Shown here: positions 34,701 through 47,804 of the stretch, piece after piece
How the letters are laid out: every line of letters starts with the position of its first letter
Position numbering within the stretch: the first letter of the stretch is position 1
Assembly: GCF_051020765.1 (NCBI RefSeq)
Contig: NW_027469188.1
Span: forward strand, 248,001 to 312,000
Origin: Lasioglossum baleicum
Lineage: Eukaryota; Arthropoda; Insecta; Hymenoptera; Halictidae
Length of the DNA: 64,000 bases
Reading direction: 5' to 3'
Position numbers and translations under genes: made by a program
Notes under the pieces: generated by a model
Seen by the model: the letters and a program-made list of their open reading frames with translations, nothing else
The model's database searches: none
What the model was told of the DNA's origin: nothing

Positions 34701-37700
34701 ATGGGTGATGCGTTATGCGTTACGCGTTATGCGTTATGCTTTATGCGATATGCGCTACGTGTTATGCGTTATGGGCTATGCGTTATGCGTTATGCGTTAT
34801 GCGTTATGACTTTTGCATTATGCGTTATGCGTTATGCGTTATGCGTTATGCGTTATGCTGTATGCGTTATGCGTTATGCGTTATGCGTTATGCGTTATGC
34901 GTTATGCGTTATGCGTTATGCGTTATGCGTTATGCGTTATGCGTTATGCGTTATGCGTTATGCGTTATGCGTTATGCGTTATGCGTTATGCGTTATGCGT
35001 TATGCGTTATGCGTTATGCGTTATGCGTTATGCGTTATGCGTTATGCGTTATGCGTTATGCGTTATGCGTTATGCAGTATGCGTTATGCGTTATGCGTTA
35101 TGCGTTATGCGTTATGCGTTATGCGTTGTGCGTTGTGCGTTGTGCGTTGTGCGTTGTGCGTTATGCGTTATGCGTTAAGCGTTATGCGTTATGACTTTTG
35201 CATTATGCGTTATGCGTTATGCGTTATGCGTTATGCGTTATGCGTTATGCGTTATGCGTTATGCGTTATGGGCTATGCGTTATGCGTTATGCGTTATGCG
35301 TTATGCGTTATGCGTTATGCGTTGTGCGTTGTGCGTTGTGCGTTGTGCGTTGTGCGTTGTGCGTTGTGCGTTGTGCGTTGTGCGTTGTGCGTTGTGCGTT
35401 GTGCGTTGTGCGTTGTGCGTTGTGCGTTGTGCGTTGTGCGTTGTGCGTTGTGCGTTGTGCGTTGTGCGTTGTGCGTTGTGCGTTGTGCGTTGTGCGTTGT
35501 GCGTTGTGCGTTGTGCGTTGTGCGTTGTGCGTCGTGCGTTGTGCGTCGTGCGTTATGCGTTATGCGTTATGCGTTATGCGTTATGCGTTATGCGTTATGC
35601 GTTATGCGTTATGCGTTATGCGTTATGCGTTATGCGTTATGCGTTATGCGTTATGCGTTATGCGTTATGCGTTATGCGTTATGCGTTATGCGTTATGCGT
35701 TATGCGTTATGCGTTATGCGTTATGCGTTATGCGTTATGCGTTATGCGTTATGCGTTATGCGTTATGCGTTATGCGTTATGCGTTATGCGTTATGCGTTA
35801 TGCGTTATGCGTTATGCGTTATGCGTTATGGGCTATGCGTTATGCGTTATGCGTTATGCGTAATGACTTTTGCATTATGCGTTATGCGTTAAGCGTTATG
35901 CGTTATGCGTTATGCGTTATGCGTTGTGCGTTGTGCGTTGTGCGTTGTGCGTTGTGCGTTGTGCGTTGTGCGTTGTGCGTTAGGCGTTAGGCGTTGTGCG
36001 TTGTGCGTTGTGCGTTGTGCGTTGTGCGTTGTGCGTTGTGCGTTAGGCGTTGTGCGTTGTGCGTTGTGCGTTGTGCGTTGTGCGTAGTGCGTTGTGCGTT
36101 GTGCGTTGTGCGTTGTGCGTTGTGCGTTGTGCGTTGTGCGTTGTGCGTTGTGCGTTGTGGGTTGTGCGTTGTGCGTTGTGCGTTTTGCGTTGTGCGTTGT
36201 GCGTTGTGCGTTGTGCGTTGTGCGTTTTGCGTTATGCGTTATGCGTTATGCGTTAAGCGTTATGCGTTATGACTTTTGCATTATGCGTTATGCGTTATGC
36301 GATGTGCGCTACGTGTTAGGCGTTATGGGCTATGCGTTATGCGTTATGCGTTATGCGTTATGCGTTATGCGTTGTGCGTTGTGCGTTGTGCGTTGTGCGT
36401 TGTGCGTTGTGCGTTGTGCGTTGTGCGTTGTGCGTTGTGCGTTGTGCGTTGTGCGTAATGCGTTATGCGTTATGCGTTATGCGTTATGCGTTATGCGTTA
36501 TGCGTTATGGGTGATGCGTTATGCGTTATGCGTTATGCGTTATGCATTATGCGATATGCGCTACGTGTTATGCGTTATGGGCTATGCGTTATGCGTTATG
36601 CGTTATGCGTTATGCGTTATGCGTTATGCGTTATGACTTTTGCATTATGCGTTATGCGTTATGCGTTGTGCGTTGTGCGTTGAGCGTTGTGCGTTGTGCG
36701 TTGTGCGTTGTGCGTTGTGCGTTGTGCGTTGTGCGTTATGCGTTATGCGTTATGCGTTATGCGTTATGCGTTATGCGTTGTGCGTTGTGCGTTGTGCGTT
36801 GTGCGTTGTGCGTTGTGCGTTGTGCGTTGTGCGTCGTGCGTTATGCGTTATGCGTTATGCGTTATGCGTTATGCGTTAAGCGTTATGCGTTATGACTTTT
36901 GCATTATGCGTTATGCGTTATGCGTTATGCGTTATGCGTTATGCGTTATGCGTTATGCGTTATGCGTTATGCGTTGTGCGTTGTGCGTTGTGCGTTGTGC
37001 GTTGTGCGTTGTGCGTTGTGCGTTGTGCGTTGTGGGTTGTGCGTTGTGCGTTGTGCGTTTTGCGTTGTGCGTTGTGCGTTGTGCGTTGTGCGTTGTGCGT
37101 TTTGCGTTATGCGTTATGCGTTATGCGTTAAGCGTTATGCGTTATGACTTTTGCATTATGCGTTATGCGTTATGCGATGTGCGCTACGTGTTAGGCGTTA
37201 TGGGCTATGCGTTATGCGTTATGCGTTATGCGTTATGCGTTATGCGTTGTGCGTTGTGCGTTGTGCGTTGTGCGTTGTGCGTTGTGCGTTGTGCGTTGTG
37301 CGTTGTGCGTTGTGCGTTGTGCGTTGTGCGTTGTGCGTAATGCGTTATGCGTTATGCGTTATGCGTTATGCGTTATGCGTTATGCGTTATGCGTTATGGG
37401 TGATGCGTTATGCGTTATGCGTTATGCGTTATGCATTATGCGATATGCGCTACGTGTTATGCGTTATGGGCTATGCGTTATGCGTTATGCGTTATGCGTT
37501 ATGCGTTATGCGTTATGCGTTATGCGTTATGCGTTATGCGTTATGCGTTATGCGTTATGCGTTATGCGTTATGCGTTATGCGTTATGCGTTATGCGTTAT
37601 GCGTTATGCGTTATGCGTTATGCGTTATGCGTTATGCGTTATGCGTTATGCGTTATGCGTTATGCGTTATGCGTTATGCGTTATGCGTTATGCGTTATGC

Positions 37701-38501
37701 GTTATGCGTTATGCGTTGTGCGTTGTGCGTTATGCGTTATGCGTTGTGCGTTGTGCGTTGTGCGTTGTGCGTTATGCGTTATGCGTTATGCGTTATGCGT
37801 TATGCGTTATGCGTTGTGCGTTGTGCGTTCTGCGTTGTGCGTTGTGCGTTGTGCGTTGTGCGTTGTGCGTCGTGCGTTATGCGTTATGCGTTATGCGTTA
37901 TGCGTTATGCGTTAAGCGTTATGCGTTATGACTTTTGCATTATGCGTTATGCGTTATGCGTTATGCGTTATGCGTTATGCGTTATGCGTTATGCGTTATG
38001 CGTTATGCGTTATGCGTTATGCGTTATGCGTTATGCGTTATGCGTTATGCGTTATGCGTTATGCGTTATGCGTTATGCGTTATGCGTTATGCGTTATGCG
38101 TTATGCGTTATGCGTTATGCGTTATGCGTTATGCGTTATGCGTTATGCGTTATGCGTTATGCGTTATGCGTTATGCGTTATGCGTTATGCGTTATGCGTT
38201 ATGCGTTATGCGTTATGCGTTATGCGTTATGCGTTATGCGTTATGCGTTATGCGTTATGCGTTATGCGTTATGCGTTATGCGTTATGCGTTATGCGTTAT
38301 GCGTTATGCGTTATGTGTTATGCGTTATGCGTTATGCGTTATGCGTTATTCGTTATGCGTTATGACTTTTGCGTTATGCGTTATGCGTTGTGCGTTGTGC
38401 GTTGTGCGTTGTGCGTTGTGCGTTGTGCGTTGTGCGTTGTGCGTTGTGCGTTGTTCGTTGTGCGTTGTGCGTTGTGCGTAATGCGTTATGCGTTATGCGT
38501 T
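34701..38501. repeat. L-type HOR, copy L3 (3,801 bp, extended)
   Basis: L order with longer runs (33 G at 35324-35554; 30 units between ATGCTGT 34855 and the ATGCAGT unit 35072) plus an inserted 875-bp duplication: the GTGGGTT-to-core segment at 36157-36331 recurs at 37032-37206. Between them lie cassette 36507-36646, a GAGCGTT-marked G run (36668-36737), a GTGCGTC-marked G run (36780-36842), AAGCGTT (36878) and a pair (36892). A CTGCGTT inside a G run at 37830 is shared only with L5 (44022-44028 region). Confidence 0.87.
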
Positions 38502-41500
38502 ATGGGTGATGCGTTATGCGTTACGCGTTATGCGTTATGCTTTATGCGATATGCGCTACGTGTTATGCGTTATGGGCTATGCGTTATGCGTTATGCGTTA
38601 TGCGTTATGACTTTTGCATTATGCGTTATGCGTTATGCGTTATGCGTTATGCGTTATGCTGTATGCGTTATGCGTTATGCGTTATGCGTTATGCGTTATG
38701 CGTTATGCGTTATGCGTTATGCGTTATGCGTTATGCGTTATGCGTTATGCGTTATGCGTTATGCGTTATGCGTTATGCGTTATGCGTTATGCGTTATGCG
38801 TTATGCGTTATGCGTTATGCGTTATGCGTTATGCGTTATGCGTTATGCGTTATGCGTTATGCGTTATGCGTTATGCGTTATGCGTTATGCGTTATGCGTT
38901 ATGCGTTATGCGTTATGCAGTATGCGTTATGCGTTATGCGTTATGCGTTATGCGTTATGCGTTATGCGTTGTGCGTTGTGCGTTGTGCGTTGTGCGTTGT
39001 GCGTTATGCGTTATGCGTTAAGCGTTATGCGTTATGACTTTTGCATTATGCGTTATGCGTTATGCGTTATGCGTTATGCGTTATGCGTTATGCGTTATGC
39101 GTTATGGGCTATGCGTTATGCGTTATGCGTTATGCGTTATGCGTTGTGCGTTGTGCGTTGTGCGTTGTGCGTTGTGCGTTGTGCGTTGTGCGTTGTGCGT
39201 TGTGCGTTGTGCGTTGTGCGTTGTGCGTTGTGCGTTGTGCGTTGTGCGTTGTGCGTTGTGCGTTGTGCGTTGTGCGTTGTGCGTTGTGCGTTGTGCGTTG
39301 TGCGTTGTGCGTTGTGCGTTGTGCGTTGTGCGTTGTGCGTTGTGCGTTGTGCGTTGTGCGTCGTGCGTCGTGCGTTGTGCGTCGTGCGTTATGCGTTATG
39401 CGTTATGCGTTATGCGTTATGCGTTATGCGTTATGCGTTATGCGTTATGCGTTATGCGTTATGCGTTATGCGTTATGCGTTATGCGTTATGCGTTATGCG
39501 TTATGCGTTATGCGTTATGCGTTATGCGTTATGCGTTATGCGTTATGCGTTATGCGTTATGCGTTATGCGTTATGCGTTATGCGTTATGCGTTATGCGTT
39601 ATGCGTTATGGGCTATGCGTTATGCGTTATGCGTTATGCGTAATGACTTTTGCATTATGCGTTATGCGTTAAGCGTTATGCGTTATGCGTTATGCGTTAT
39701 GCGTTGTGCGTTGTGCGTTGTGCGTTGTGCGTTGTGCGTTGTGCGTTGTGCGTTGTGCGTTAGGCGTTAGGCGTTGTGCGTTGTGCGTTGTGCGTTGTGC
39801 GTTGTGCGTTGTGCGTTGTGCGTTAGGCGTTGTGCGTTGTGCGTTGTGCGTTGTGCGTTGTGCGTTGTGCGTAGTGCGTTGTGCGTTGTGCGTTGTGCGT
39901 TGTGCGTTGTGCGTTGTGCGTTGTGCGTTGTGCGTTGTGCGTTGTGCGTTGTGGGTTGTGCGTTGTGCGTTGTGCGTTTTGCGTTGTGCGTTGTGCGTTG
40001 TGCGTTGTGCGTTGTGCGTTTTGCGTTATGCGTTATGCGTTATGCGTTAAGCGTTATGCGTTATGACTTTTGCATTATGCGTTATGCGTTATGCGATGTG
40101 CGCTACGTGTTAGGCGTTATGGGCTATGCGTTATGCGTTATGCGTTATGCGTTATGCGTTATGCGTTGTGCGTTGTGCGTTGTGCGTTGTGCGTTGTGCG
40201 TTGTGCGTTGTGCGTTGTGCGTTAGGCGTTAGGCGTTGTGCGTTGTGCGTTGTGCGTTGTGCGTTGTGCGTTGTGCGTTGTGCGTTAGGCGTTGTGCGTT
40301 GTGCGTTGTGCGTTGTGCGTTGTGCGTAGTGCGTTGTGCGTTGTGCGTTGTGCGTTGTGCGTTGTGCGTTGTGCGTTGTGCGTTGTGCGTTGTGCGTTGT
40401 GGGTTGTGCGTTGTGCGTTGTGCGTTTTGCGTTGTGCGTTGTGCGTTGTGCGTTGTGCGTTGTGCGTTTTGCGTTATGCGTTATGCGTTATGCGTTAAGC
40501 GTTATGCGTTATGACTTTTGCATTATGCGTTATGCGTTATGCGATGTGCGCTACGTGTTAGGCGTTATGGGCTATGCGTTATGCGTTATGCGTTATGCGT
40601 TATGCGTTATGCGTTGTGCGTTGTGCGTTGTGCGTTGTGCGTTGTGCGTTGTGCGTTGTGCGTTGTGCGTTGTGCGTTGTGCGTTGTGCGTTGTGCGTAA
40701 TGCGTTATGCGTTATGCGTTATGCGTTATGCGTTATGCGTTATGCGTTATGCGTTATGGGTGATGCGTTATGCGTTATGCGTTATGCGTTATGCATTATG
40801 CGATATGCGCTACGTGTTATGCGTTATGGGCTATGCGTTATGCGTTATGCGTTATGCGTTATGCGTTATGCGTTATGCGTTATGCGTTATGCGTTATGCG
40901 TTATGCGTTATGCGTTATGCGTTATGCGTTATGCGTTATGCGTTATGCGTTATGCGTTATGCGTTATGCGTTATGCGTTATGCGTTATGCGTTATGCGTT
41001 ATGCGTTATGCGTTATGCGTTATGCGTTATGCGTTGTGCGTTGTGCGTTATGCGTTATGCGTTGTGCGTTGTGCGTTGTGCGTTGTGCGTTATGCGTTAT
41101 GCGTTATGCGTTATGCGTTATGCGTTATGCGTTGTGCGTTGTGCGTTGTGCGTTGTGCGTTGTGCGTCGTGCGTTATGCGTTATGCGTTATGCGTTATGC
41201 GTTATGCGTTAAGCGTTATGCGTTATGACTTTTGCATTATGCGTTATGCGTTATGCGTTATGCGTTATGCGTTATGCGTTATGCGTTATGCGTTATGCGT
41301 TATGCGTTATGCGTTATGCGTTATGCGTTATGCGTTATGCGTTATGCGTTATGCGTTATGCGTTATGCGTTATGCGTTATGCGTTATGCGTTATGCGTTA
41401 TGCGTTATGCGTTATGCGTTATGCGTTATGCGTTATGCGTTATGCGTTATGCGTTATGCGTTATGCGTTATGCGTTATGCGTTATGCGTTATGCGTTATG

Positions 41501-41728
41501 CGTTATGCGTTATGCGTTATGCGTTATGCGTTATGCGTTATGTGTTATGCGTTATGCGTTATGCGTTATGCGTTATTCGTTATGCGTTATGACTTTTGCG
41601 TTATGCGTTATGCGTTGTGCGTTGTGCGTTGTGCGTTGTGCGTTGTGCGTTGTGCGTTGTGCGTTGTGCGTTGTGCGTTGTTCGTTGTGCGTTGTGCGTT
41701 GTGCGTAATGCGTAATGCGTTATGCGTT
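38502..41728. repeat. L-type HOR, copy L4 (3,227 bp)
   Basis: L order with a 35-unit G run carrying three GTGCGTC (39146-39390) and a doubled AGGCGTT block: markers AGGCGTT 39762, 39769, 39825 recur at 40224, 40231, 40287 (+462 bp), each followed by GTGCGTA, GTGGGTT, two TTGCGTT, AAGCGTT, pair and GTGCGCT-type core (40091 and 40539). Cassette without pair at 40756, AAGCGTT 41211, TTGCATT 41232, ATGTGTT 41540, ATTCGTT 41575, G block to GTGCGTA 41701, extra ATGCGTA 41708. Confidence 0.87.
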
Positions 41729-44661
41729 ATGGGTGATGCGTTATGCGTTACGCGTTATGCGTTATGCTTTATGCGATATGCGCTACGTGTTATGCGTTAT
41801 GGGCTATGCGTTATGCGTTATGCGTTATGCGTTATGACTTTTGCATTATGCGTTATGCGTTATGCGTTATGCGTTATGCGTTATGCTGTATGCGTTATGC
41901 GTTATGCGTTATGCGTTATGCGTTATGCGTTATGCGTTATGCGTTATGCGTTATGCGTTATGCGTTATGCGTTATGCGTTATGCGTTATGCGTTATGCGT
42001 TATGCGTTATGCGTTATGCGTTATGCGTTATGCGTTATGCGTTATGCGTTATGCGTTATGCGTTATGCGTTATGCGTTATGCGTTATGCGTTATGCGTTA
42101 TGCGTTATGCGTTGTGCGTTGTGCGTTGTGCGTTGTGCGTTGTGCGTTGTGCGTTGTGCGTTGTGCGTTAGGCGTTAGGCGTTGTGCGTTGTGCGTTGTG
42201 CGTTGTGCGTTGTGCGTTGTGCGTTGTGCGTTAGGCGTTGTGCGTTGTGCGTTGTGCGTTGTGCGTTGTGCGTAGTGCGTTGTGCGTTGTGCGTTGTGCG
42301 TTGTGCGTTGTGCGTTGTGCGTTGTGCGTTGTGCGTTGTGCGTTGTGGGTTGTGCGTTGTGCGTTGTGCGTTTTGCGTTGTGCGTTGTGCGTTGTGCGTT
42401 GTGCGTTGTGCGTTTTGCGTTATGCGTTATGCGTTATGCGTTAAGCGTTATGCGTTATGACTTTTGCATTATGCGTTATGCGTTATGCGATGTGCGCTAC
42501 GTGTTAGGCGTTATGGGCTATGCGTTATGCGTTATGCGTTATGCGTTATGCGTTATGCGTTGTGCGTTGTGCGTTGTGCGTTGTGCGTTGTGCGTTGTGC
42601 GTTGTGCGTTGTGCGTTGTGCGTTGTGCGTTGTGCGTTGTGCGTAATGCGTTATGCGTTATGCGTTATGCGTTATGCGTTATGCGTTATGCGTTATGGGT
42701 GATGCGTTATGCGTTATGCGTTATGCGTTATGCATTATGCGATATGCGCTACGTGTTATGCGTTATGGGCTATGCGTTATGCGTTATGCGTTATGCGTTA
42801 TGCGTTATGCGTTATGCGTTATGACTTTTGCATTATGCGTTATGCGTTATGCGTTGTGCGTTGTGCGTTGAGCGTTGTGCGTTGTGCGTTGTGCGTTGTG
42901 CGTTGTGCGTTGTGCGTTGTGCGTTATGCGTTATGCGTTATGCGTTATGCGTTATGCGTTATGCGTTGTGCGTTGTGCGTTGTGCGTTGTGCGTTGTGCG
43001 TTGTGCGTTGTGCGTTGTGCGTCGTGCGTTATGCGTTATGCGTTATGCGTTATGCGTTATGCGTTAAGCGTTATGCGTTATGACTTTTGCATTATGCGTT
43101 ATGCGTTATGCGTTATGCGTTATGCGTTATGCGTTATGCGTTATGCGTTATGCGTTATGCGTTGTGCGTTGTGCGTTGTGCGTTGTGCGTTGTGCGTTGT
43201 GCGTTGTGCGTTGTGCGTTGTGGGTTGTGCGTTGTGCGTTGTGCGTTTTGCGTTGTGCGTTGTGCGTTGTGCGTTGTGCGTTGTGCGTTTTGCGTTATGC
43301 GTTATGCGTTATGCGTTAAGCGTTATGCGTTATGACTTTTGCATTATGCGTTATGCGTTATGCGATGTGCGCTACGTGTTAGGCGTTATGGGCTATGCGT
43401 TATGCGTTATGCGTTATGCGTTATGCGTTATGCGTTGTGCGTTGTGCGTTGTGCGTTGTGCGTTGTGCGTTGTGCGTTGTGCGTTGTGCGTTGTGCGTTG
43501 TGCGTTGTGCGTTGTGCGTTGTGCGTAATGCGTTATGCGTTATGCGTTATGCGTTATGCGTTATGCGTTATGCGTTATGCGTTATGGGTGATGCGTTATG
43601 CGTTATGCGTTATGCGTTATGCATTATGCGATATGCGCTACGTGTTATGCGTTATGGGCTATGCGTTATGCGTTATGCGTTATGCGTTATGCGTTATGCG
43701 TTATGCGTTATGCGTTATGCGTTATGCGTTATGCGTTATGCGTTATGCGTTATGCGTTATGCGTTATGCGTTATGCGTTATGCGTTATGCGTTATGCGTT
43801 ATGCGTTATGCGTTATGCGTTATGCGTTATGCGTTATGCGTTATGCGTTATGCGTTATGCGTTATGCGTTATGCGTTATGCGTTATGCGTTATGCGTTAT
43901 GCGTTGTGCGTTGTGCGTTATGCGTTATGCGTTGTGCGTTGTGCGTTGTGCGTTGTGCGTTATGCGTTATGCGTTATGCGTTATGCGTTATGCGTTATGC
44001 GTTATGCGTTGTGCGTTGTGCGTTCTGCGTTGTGCGTTGTGCGTTGTGCGTTGTGCGTTGTGCGTCGTGCGTTATGCGTTATGCGTTATGCGTTATGCGT
44101 TATGCGTTAAGCGTTATGCGTTATGACTTTTGCATTATGCGTTATGCGTTATGCGTTATGCGTTATGCGTTATGCGTTATGCGTTATGCGTTATGCGTTA
44201 TGCGTTATGCGTTATGCGTTATGCGTTATGCGTTATGCGTTATGCGTTATGCGTTATGCGTTATGCGTTATGCGTTATGCGTTATGCGTTATGCGTTATG
44301 CGTTATGCGTTATGCGTTATGCGTTATGCGTTATGCGTTATGCGTTATGCGTTATGCGTTATGCGTTATGCGTTATGCGTTATGCGTTATGCGTTATGCG
44401 TTATGCGTTATGCGTTATGCGTTATGCGTTATGCGTTATGCGTTATGCGTTATGCGTTATGCGTTATGCGTTATGTGTTATGCGTTATGCGTTATGCGTT
44501 ATGCGTTATTCGTTATGCGTTATGACTTTTGCGTTATGCGTTATGCGTTGTGCGTTGTGCGTTGTGCGTTGTGCGTTGTGCGTTGTGCGTTGTGCGTTGT
44601 GCGTTGTGCGTTGTTCGTTGTGCGTTGTGCGTTGTGCGTAATGCGTTATGCGTTATGCGTT
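41729..44661. repeat. L-type HOR, copy L5 (2,933 bp, copy of L3 with deletion)
   Basis: From 42114 it matches L3 from 35926 at a constant +6,188 bp: AGGCGTT 42170, GTGCGTA 42268, GTGGGTT 42345, cores 42485 and 43360, cassettes 42695 and 43584. The stretch between ATGCTGT (41883) and the AGGCGTT block is only 231 bp against 1,071 bp in L3, so 840 bp (120 units) with ATGCAGT, the long G run and two pairs is gone. ATGTGTT, ATTCGTT and the GTTCGTT/GTGCGTA G block close it. Confidence 0.87.
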
Positions 44662-46453
44662 ATGGGTGATGCGTTATGCGTTACGCGTTATGCGTTATGC
44701 TTTATGCGATATGCGCTACGTGTTATGCGTTATGGGCTATGCGTTATGCGTTATGCGTTATGCGTTATGACTTTTGCATTATGCGTTATGCGTTATGCGT
44801 TATGCGTTATGCGTTATGCTGTATGCGTTATGCGTTATGCGTTATGCGTTATGCGTTATGCGTTATGCGTTATGCGTTATGCGTTATGCGTTATGCGTTA
44901 TGCGTTATGCGTTATGCGTTATGCGTTATGCGTTATGCGTTATGCGTTATGCGTTATGCGTTATGCGTTATGCGTTATGCGTTATGCGTTATGCGTTATG
45001 CGTTATGCGTTATGCGTTATGCGTTATGCGTTATGCGTTATGCGTTATGCGTTATGCGTTATGCGTTATGCGTTATGCAGTATGCGTTATGCGTTATGCG
45101 TTATGCGTTATGCGTTATGCGTTATGCGTTGTGCGTTGTGCGTTGTGCGTTGTGCGTTGTGCGTTATGCGTTATGCGTTAAGCGTTATGCGTTATGACTT
45201 TTGCATTATGCGTTATGCGTTATGCGTTATGCGTTATGCGTTATGCGTTATGCGTTATGCGTTATGGGCTATGCGTTATGCGTTATGCGTTATGCGTTAT
45301 GCGTTATGCGTTGTGCGTTGTGCGTTGTGCGTTGTGCGTTGTGCGTTGTGCGTTGTGCGTTGTGCGTTGTGCGTTGTGCGTTGTGCGTTGTGCGTTGTGC
45401 GTTGTGCGTTGTGCGTTGTGCGTTGTGCGTTGTGCGTTGTGCGTTGTGCGTTGTGCGTTGTGCGTTGTGCGTTGTGCGTTGTGCGTTGTGCGTTGTGCGT
45501 TGTGCGTTGTGCGTTGTGCGTTGTGCGTCGTGCGTCGTGCGTCGTGCGTTGTGCGTCGTGCGTTATGCGTTATGCGTTATGCGTTATGCGTTATGCGTTA
45601 TGCGTTATGCGTTATGCGTTATGCGTTATGCGTTATGCGTTATGCGTTATGCGTTATGCGTTATGCGTTATGCGTTATGCGTTATGCGTTATGCGTTATG
45701 CGTTATGCGTTATGCGTTATGCGTTATGCGTTATGCGTTATGCGTTATGCGTTATGCGTTATGCGTTATGGGCTATGCGTTATGCGTTATGCGTTATGCG
45801 TAATGACTTTTGCATTATGCGTTATGCGTTAAGCGTTATGCGTTATGCGTTATGCGTTATGCGTTGTGCGTTGTGCGTTGTGCGTTGTGCGTTGTGCGTT
45901 GTGCGTTGTGCGTTGTGCGTTAGGCGTTAGGCGTTGTGCGTTGTGCGTTGTGCGTTGTGCGTTGTGCGTTGTGCGTTGTGCGTTAGGCGTTGTGCGTTGT
46001 GCGTTGTGCGTTGTGCGTTGTGCGTTGTGCGTAGTGCGTTGTGCGTTGTGCGTTGTGCGTTGTGCGTTGTGCGTTGTGCGTTGTGCGTTGTGCGTTGTGC
46101 GTTGTGGGTTGTGCGTTGTGCGTTGTGCGTTTTGCGTTGTGCGTTGTGCGTTGTGCGTTGTGCGTTGTGCGTTTTGCGTTATGCGTTATGCGTTATGCGT
46201 TAAGCGTTATGCGTTATGACTTTTGCATTATGCGTTATGCGTTATGCGATGTGCGCTACGTGTTAGGCGTTATGGGCTATGCGTTATGCGTTATGCGTTA
46301 TGCGTTATGCGTTATGCGTTGTGCGTTGTGCGTTGTGCGTTGTGCGTTGTGCGTTGTGCGTTGTGCGTTGTGCGTTGTGCGTTGTGCGTTGTGCGTTGTG
46401 CGTAATGCGTTATGCGTTATGCGTTATGCGTTATGCGTTATGCGTTATGCGTT
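44662..46453. repeat. L-type HOR, copy L6 (copy of L4, truncated)
   Basis: Matches L4 at +6,160 bp: TTGCATT 44774, ATGCTGT 44816, ATGCAGT 45075, 36 G with four GTGCGTC (45313-45564), ATGGGCT 45768, pair 45803-45816, AGGCGTT block 45866 to about 46180, core 46244. After ATGGGCT (46272) it carries the 12-unit G run closing in GTGCGTA (46321-46404), not the second AGGCGTT block of L4. Confidence 0.86.
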
Positions 46454-47804
46454 ATGGGTGATGCGTTATGCGTTATGCGTTATGCGTTATGCATTATGCG
46501 ATATGCGCTACGTGTTATGCGTTATGGGCTATGCGTTATGCGTTATGCGTTATGCGTTATGCGTTATGCGTTATGCGTTATGACTTTTGCATTATGCGTT
46601 ATGCGTTATGCGTTGTGCGTTGTGCGTTGAGCGTTGTGCGTTGTGCGTTGTGCGTTGTGCGTTGTGCGTTGTGCGTTGTGCGTTGTGCGTTGTGCGTTGT
46701 GCGTTGTGCGTTGTGCGTTGTGCGTTGTGCGTTGTGCGTTGTGCGTTGTGCGTTATGCGTTATGCGTTATGCGTTATGCGTTATGCGTTATGCGTTATGC
46801 GTTATGCGTTATGCGTTATGCGTTATGCGTTATGCGTTATGCGTTATGCGTTATGCGTTATGCGTTATGCGTTATGCGTTATGCGTTATGCGTTATGCGT
46901 TATGCTTTATGCGTTATGCGTTATGCGTTATGCGTTATGCGTTATGCGTTATGCGTTATGCGTTATGCGTTATGCGTTATGCGTTATGCGTTATGCGTTA
47001 TGCGTTATGCGTTATGCGTTATGCGTTATGCGTTATGCGTTATGCGTTATGCGTTATGCATTATGCGTTATGACTTTTGCATTATGCGTTATGCGTTAAG
47101 CGTTATGCGTTATGCGTTATGCGTTATGCGTTATGCGTTATGCGTTATGCGTTATGCGTTATGCGTTATGCGTTATACCTTATGCGTTATGCGTTATGCG
47201 TTATGCGTTATGCGTTATGCGTTATGCGTTATGCGTTATGCGTTATGCGTTATGCGTTATGCGTTATGCGTTATGCGTTATGCGTTATGCGTTATGCGTT
47301 ATGCGTTATGCATTATGCGATATGCGCTACGTGTTATGCGTTATGGGCTATGCGTTATGCGTTATGCGTTATGCGTTATGACTTTTGCATTATGCGTTAT
47401 GCGTTATGCGTTATGCGTTATGCGTTGTGCGTTGTGCGTTGTGCGTTGTGCGTTGTGCGTTGTGCGTTGTGCGTTGTGCGTTGTGCGTTGTGCGTTGTGC
47501 GTTGTGCGTTGTGCGTTGTGCGTTGTGCGTTGTGCGTTGTGCGTTGTGCGTTGTGCGTTGTGCGTTGTGCGTTGTGCGTTGTGCGTCGTGCGTTATGCGT
47601 TATGCGTTATGCGTTATGCGTTATGCGTTATGCGTTATGCGTTATGCGTTATGCGTTATGCGTTATGCGTTATGCGTTATGCGTTATGCGTTATGCGTTA
47701 TGCGTTATGCGTTATGCGTTATGCGTTATGCGTTATGCGTTATGCGTTATGCGTTATGCGTTATGGGCTATGCGTTATGCGTTATGCGTTATGCGTTATG
47801 ACTT
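46454..47804. repeat. Relative of the 2.17-kb HOR
   Basis: Cassette (46454-46593), 20 G with GAGCGTT (46629), ATGCTTT (46902), ATGCATT (47056), pair (47070-47083), AAGCGTT (47098), ATACCTT (47175), core 47308-47349 and pair (47378-47391), 24 G with GTGCGTC as last unit but one (47427-47594), A run, ATGGGCT (47763), ATGACTT (47798). GAGCGTT-to-ATGCTTT spacing is 273 bp, the same as at 27022-27295. Confidence 0.84.
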
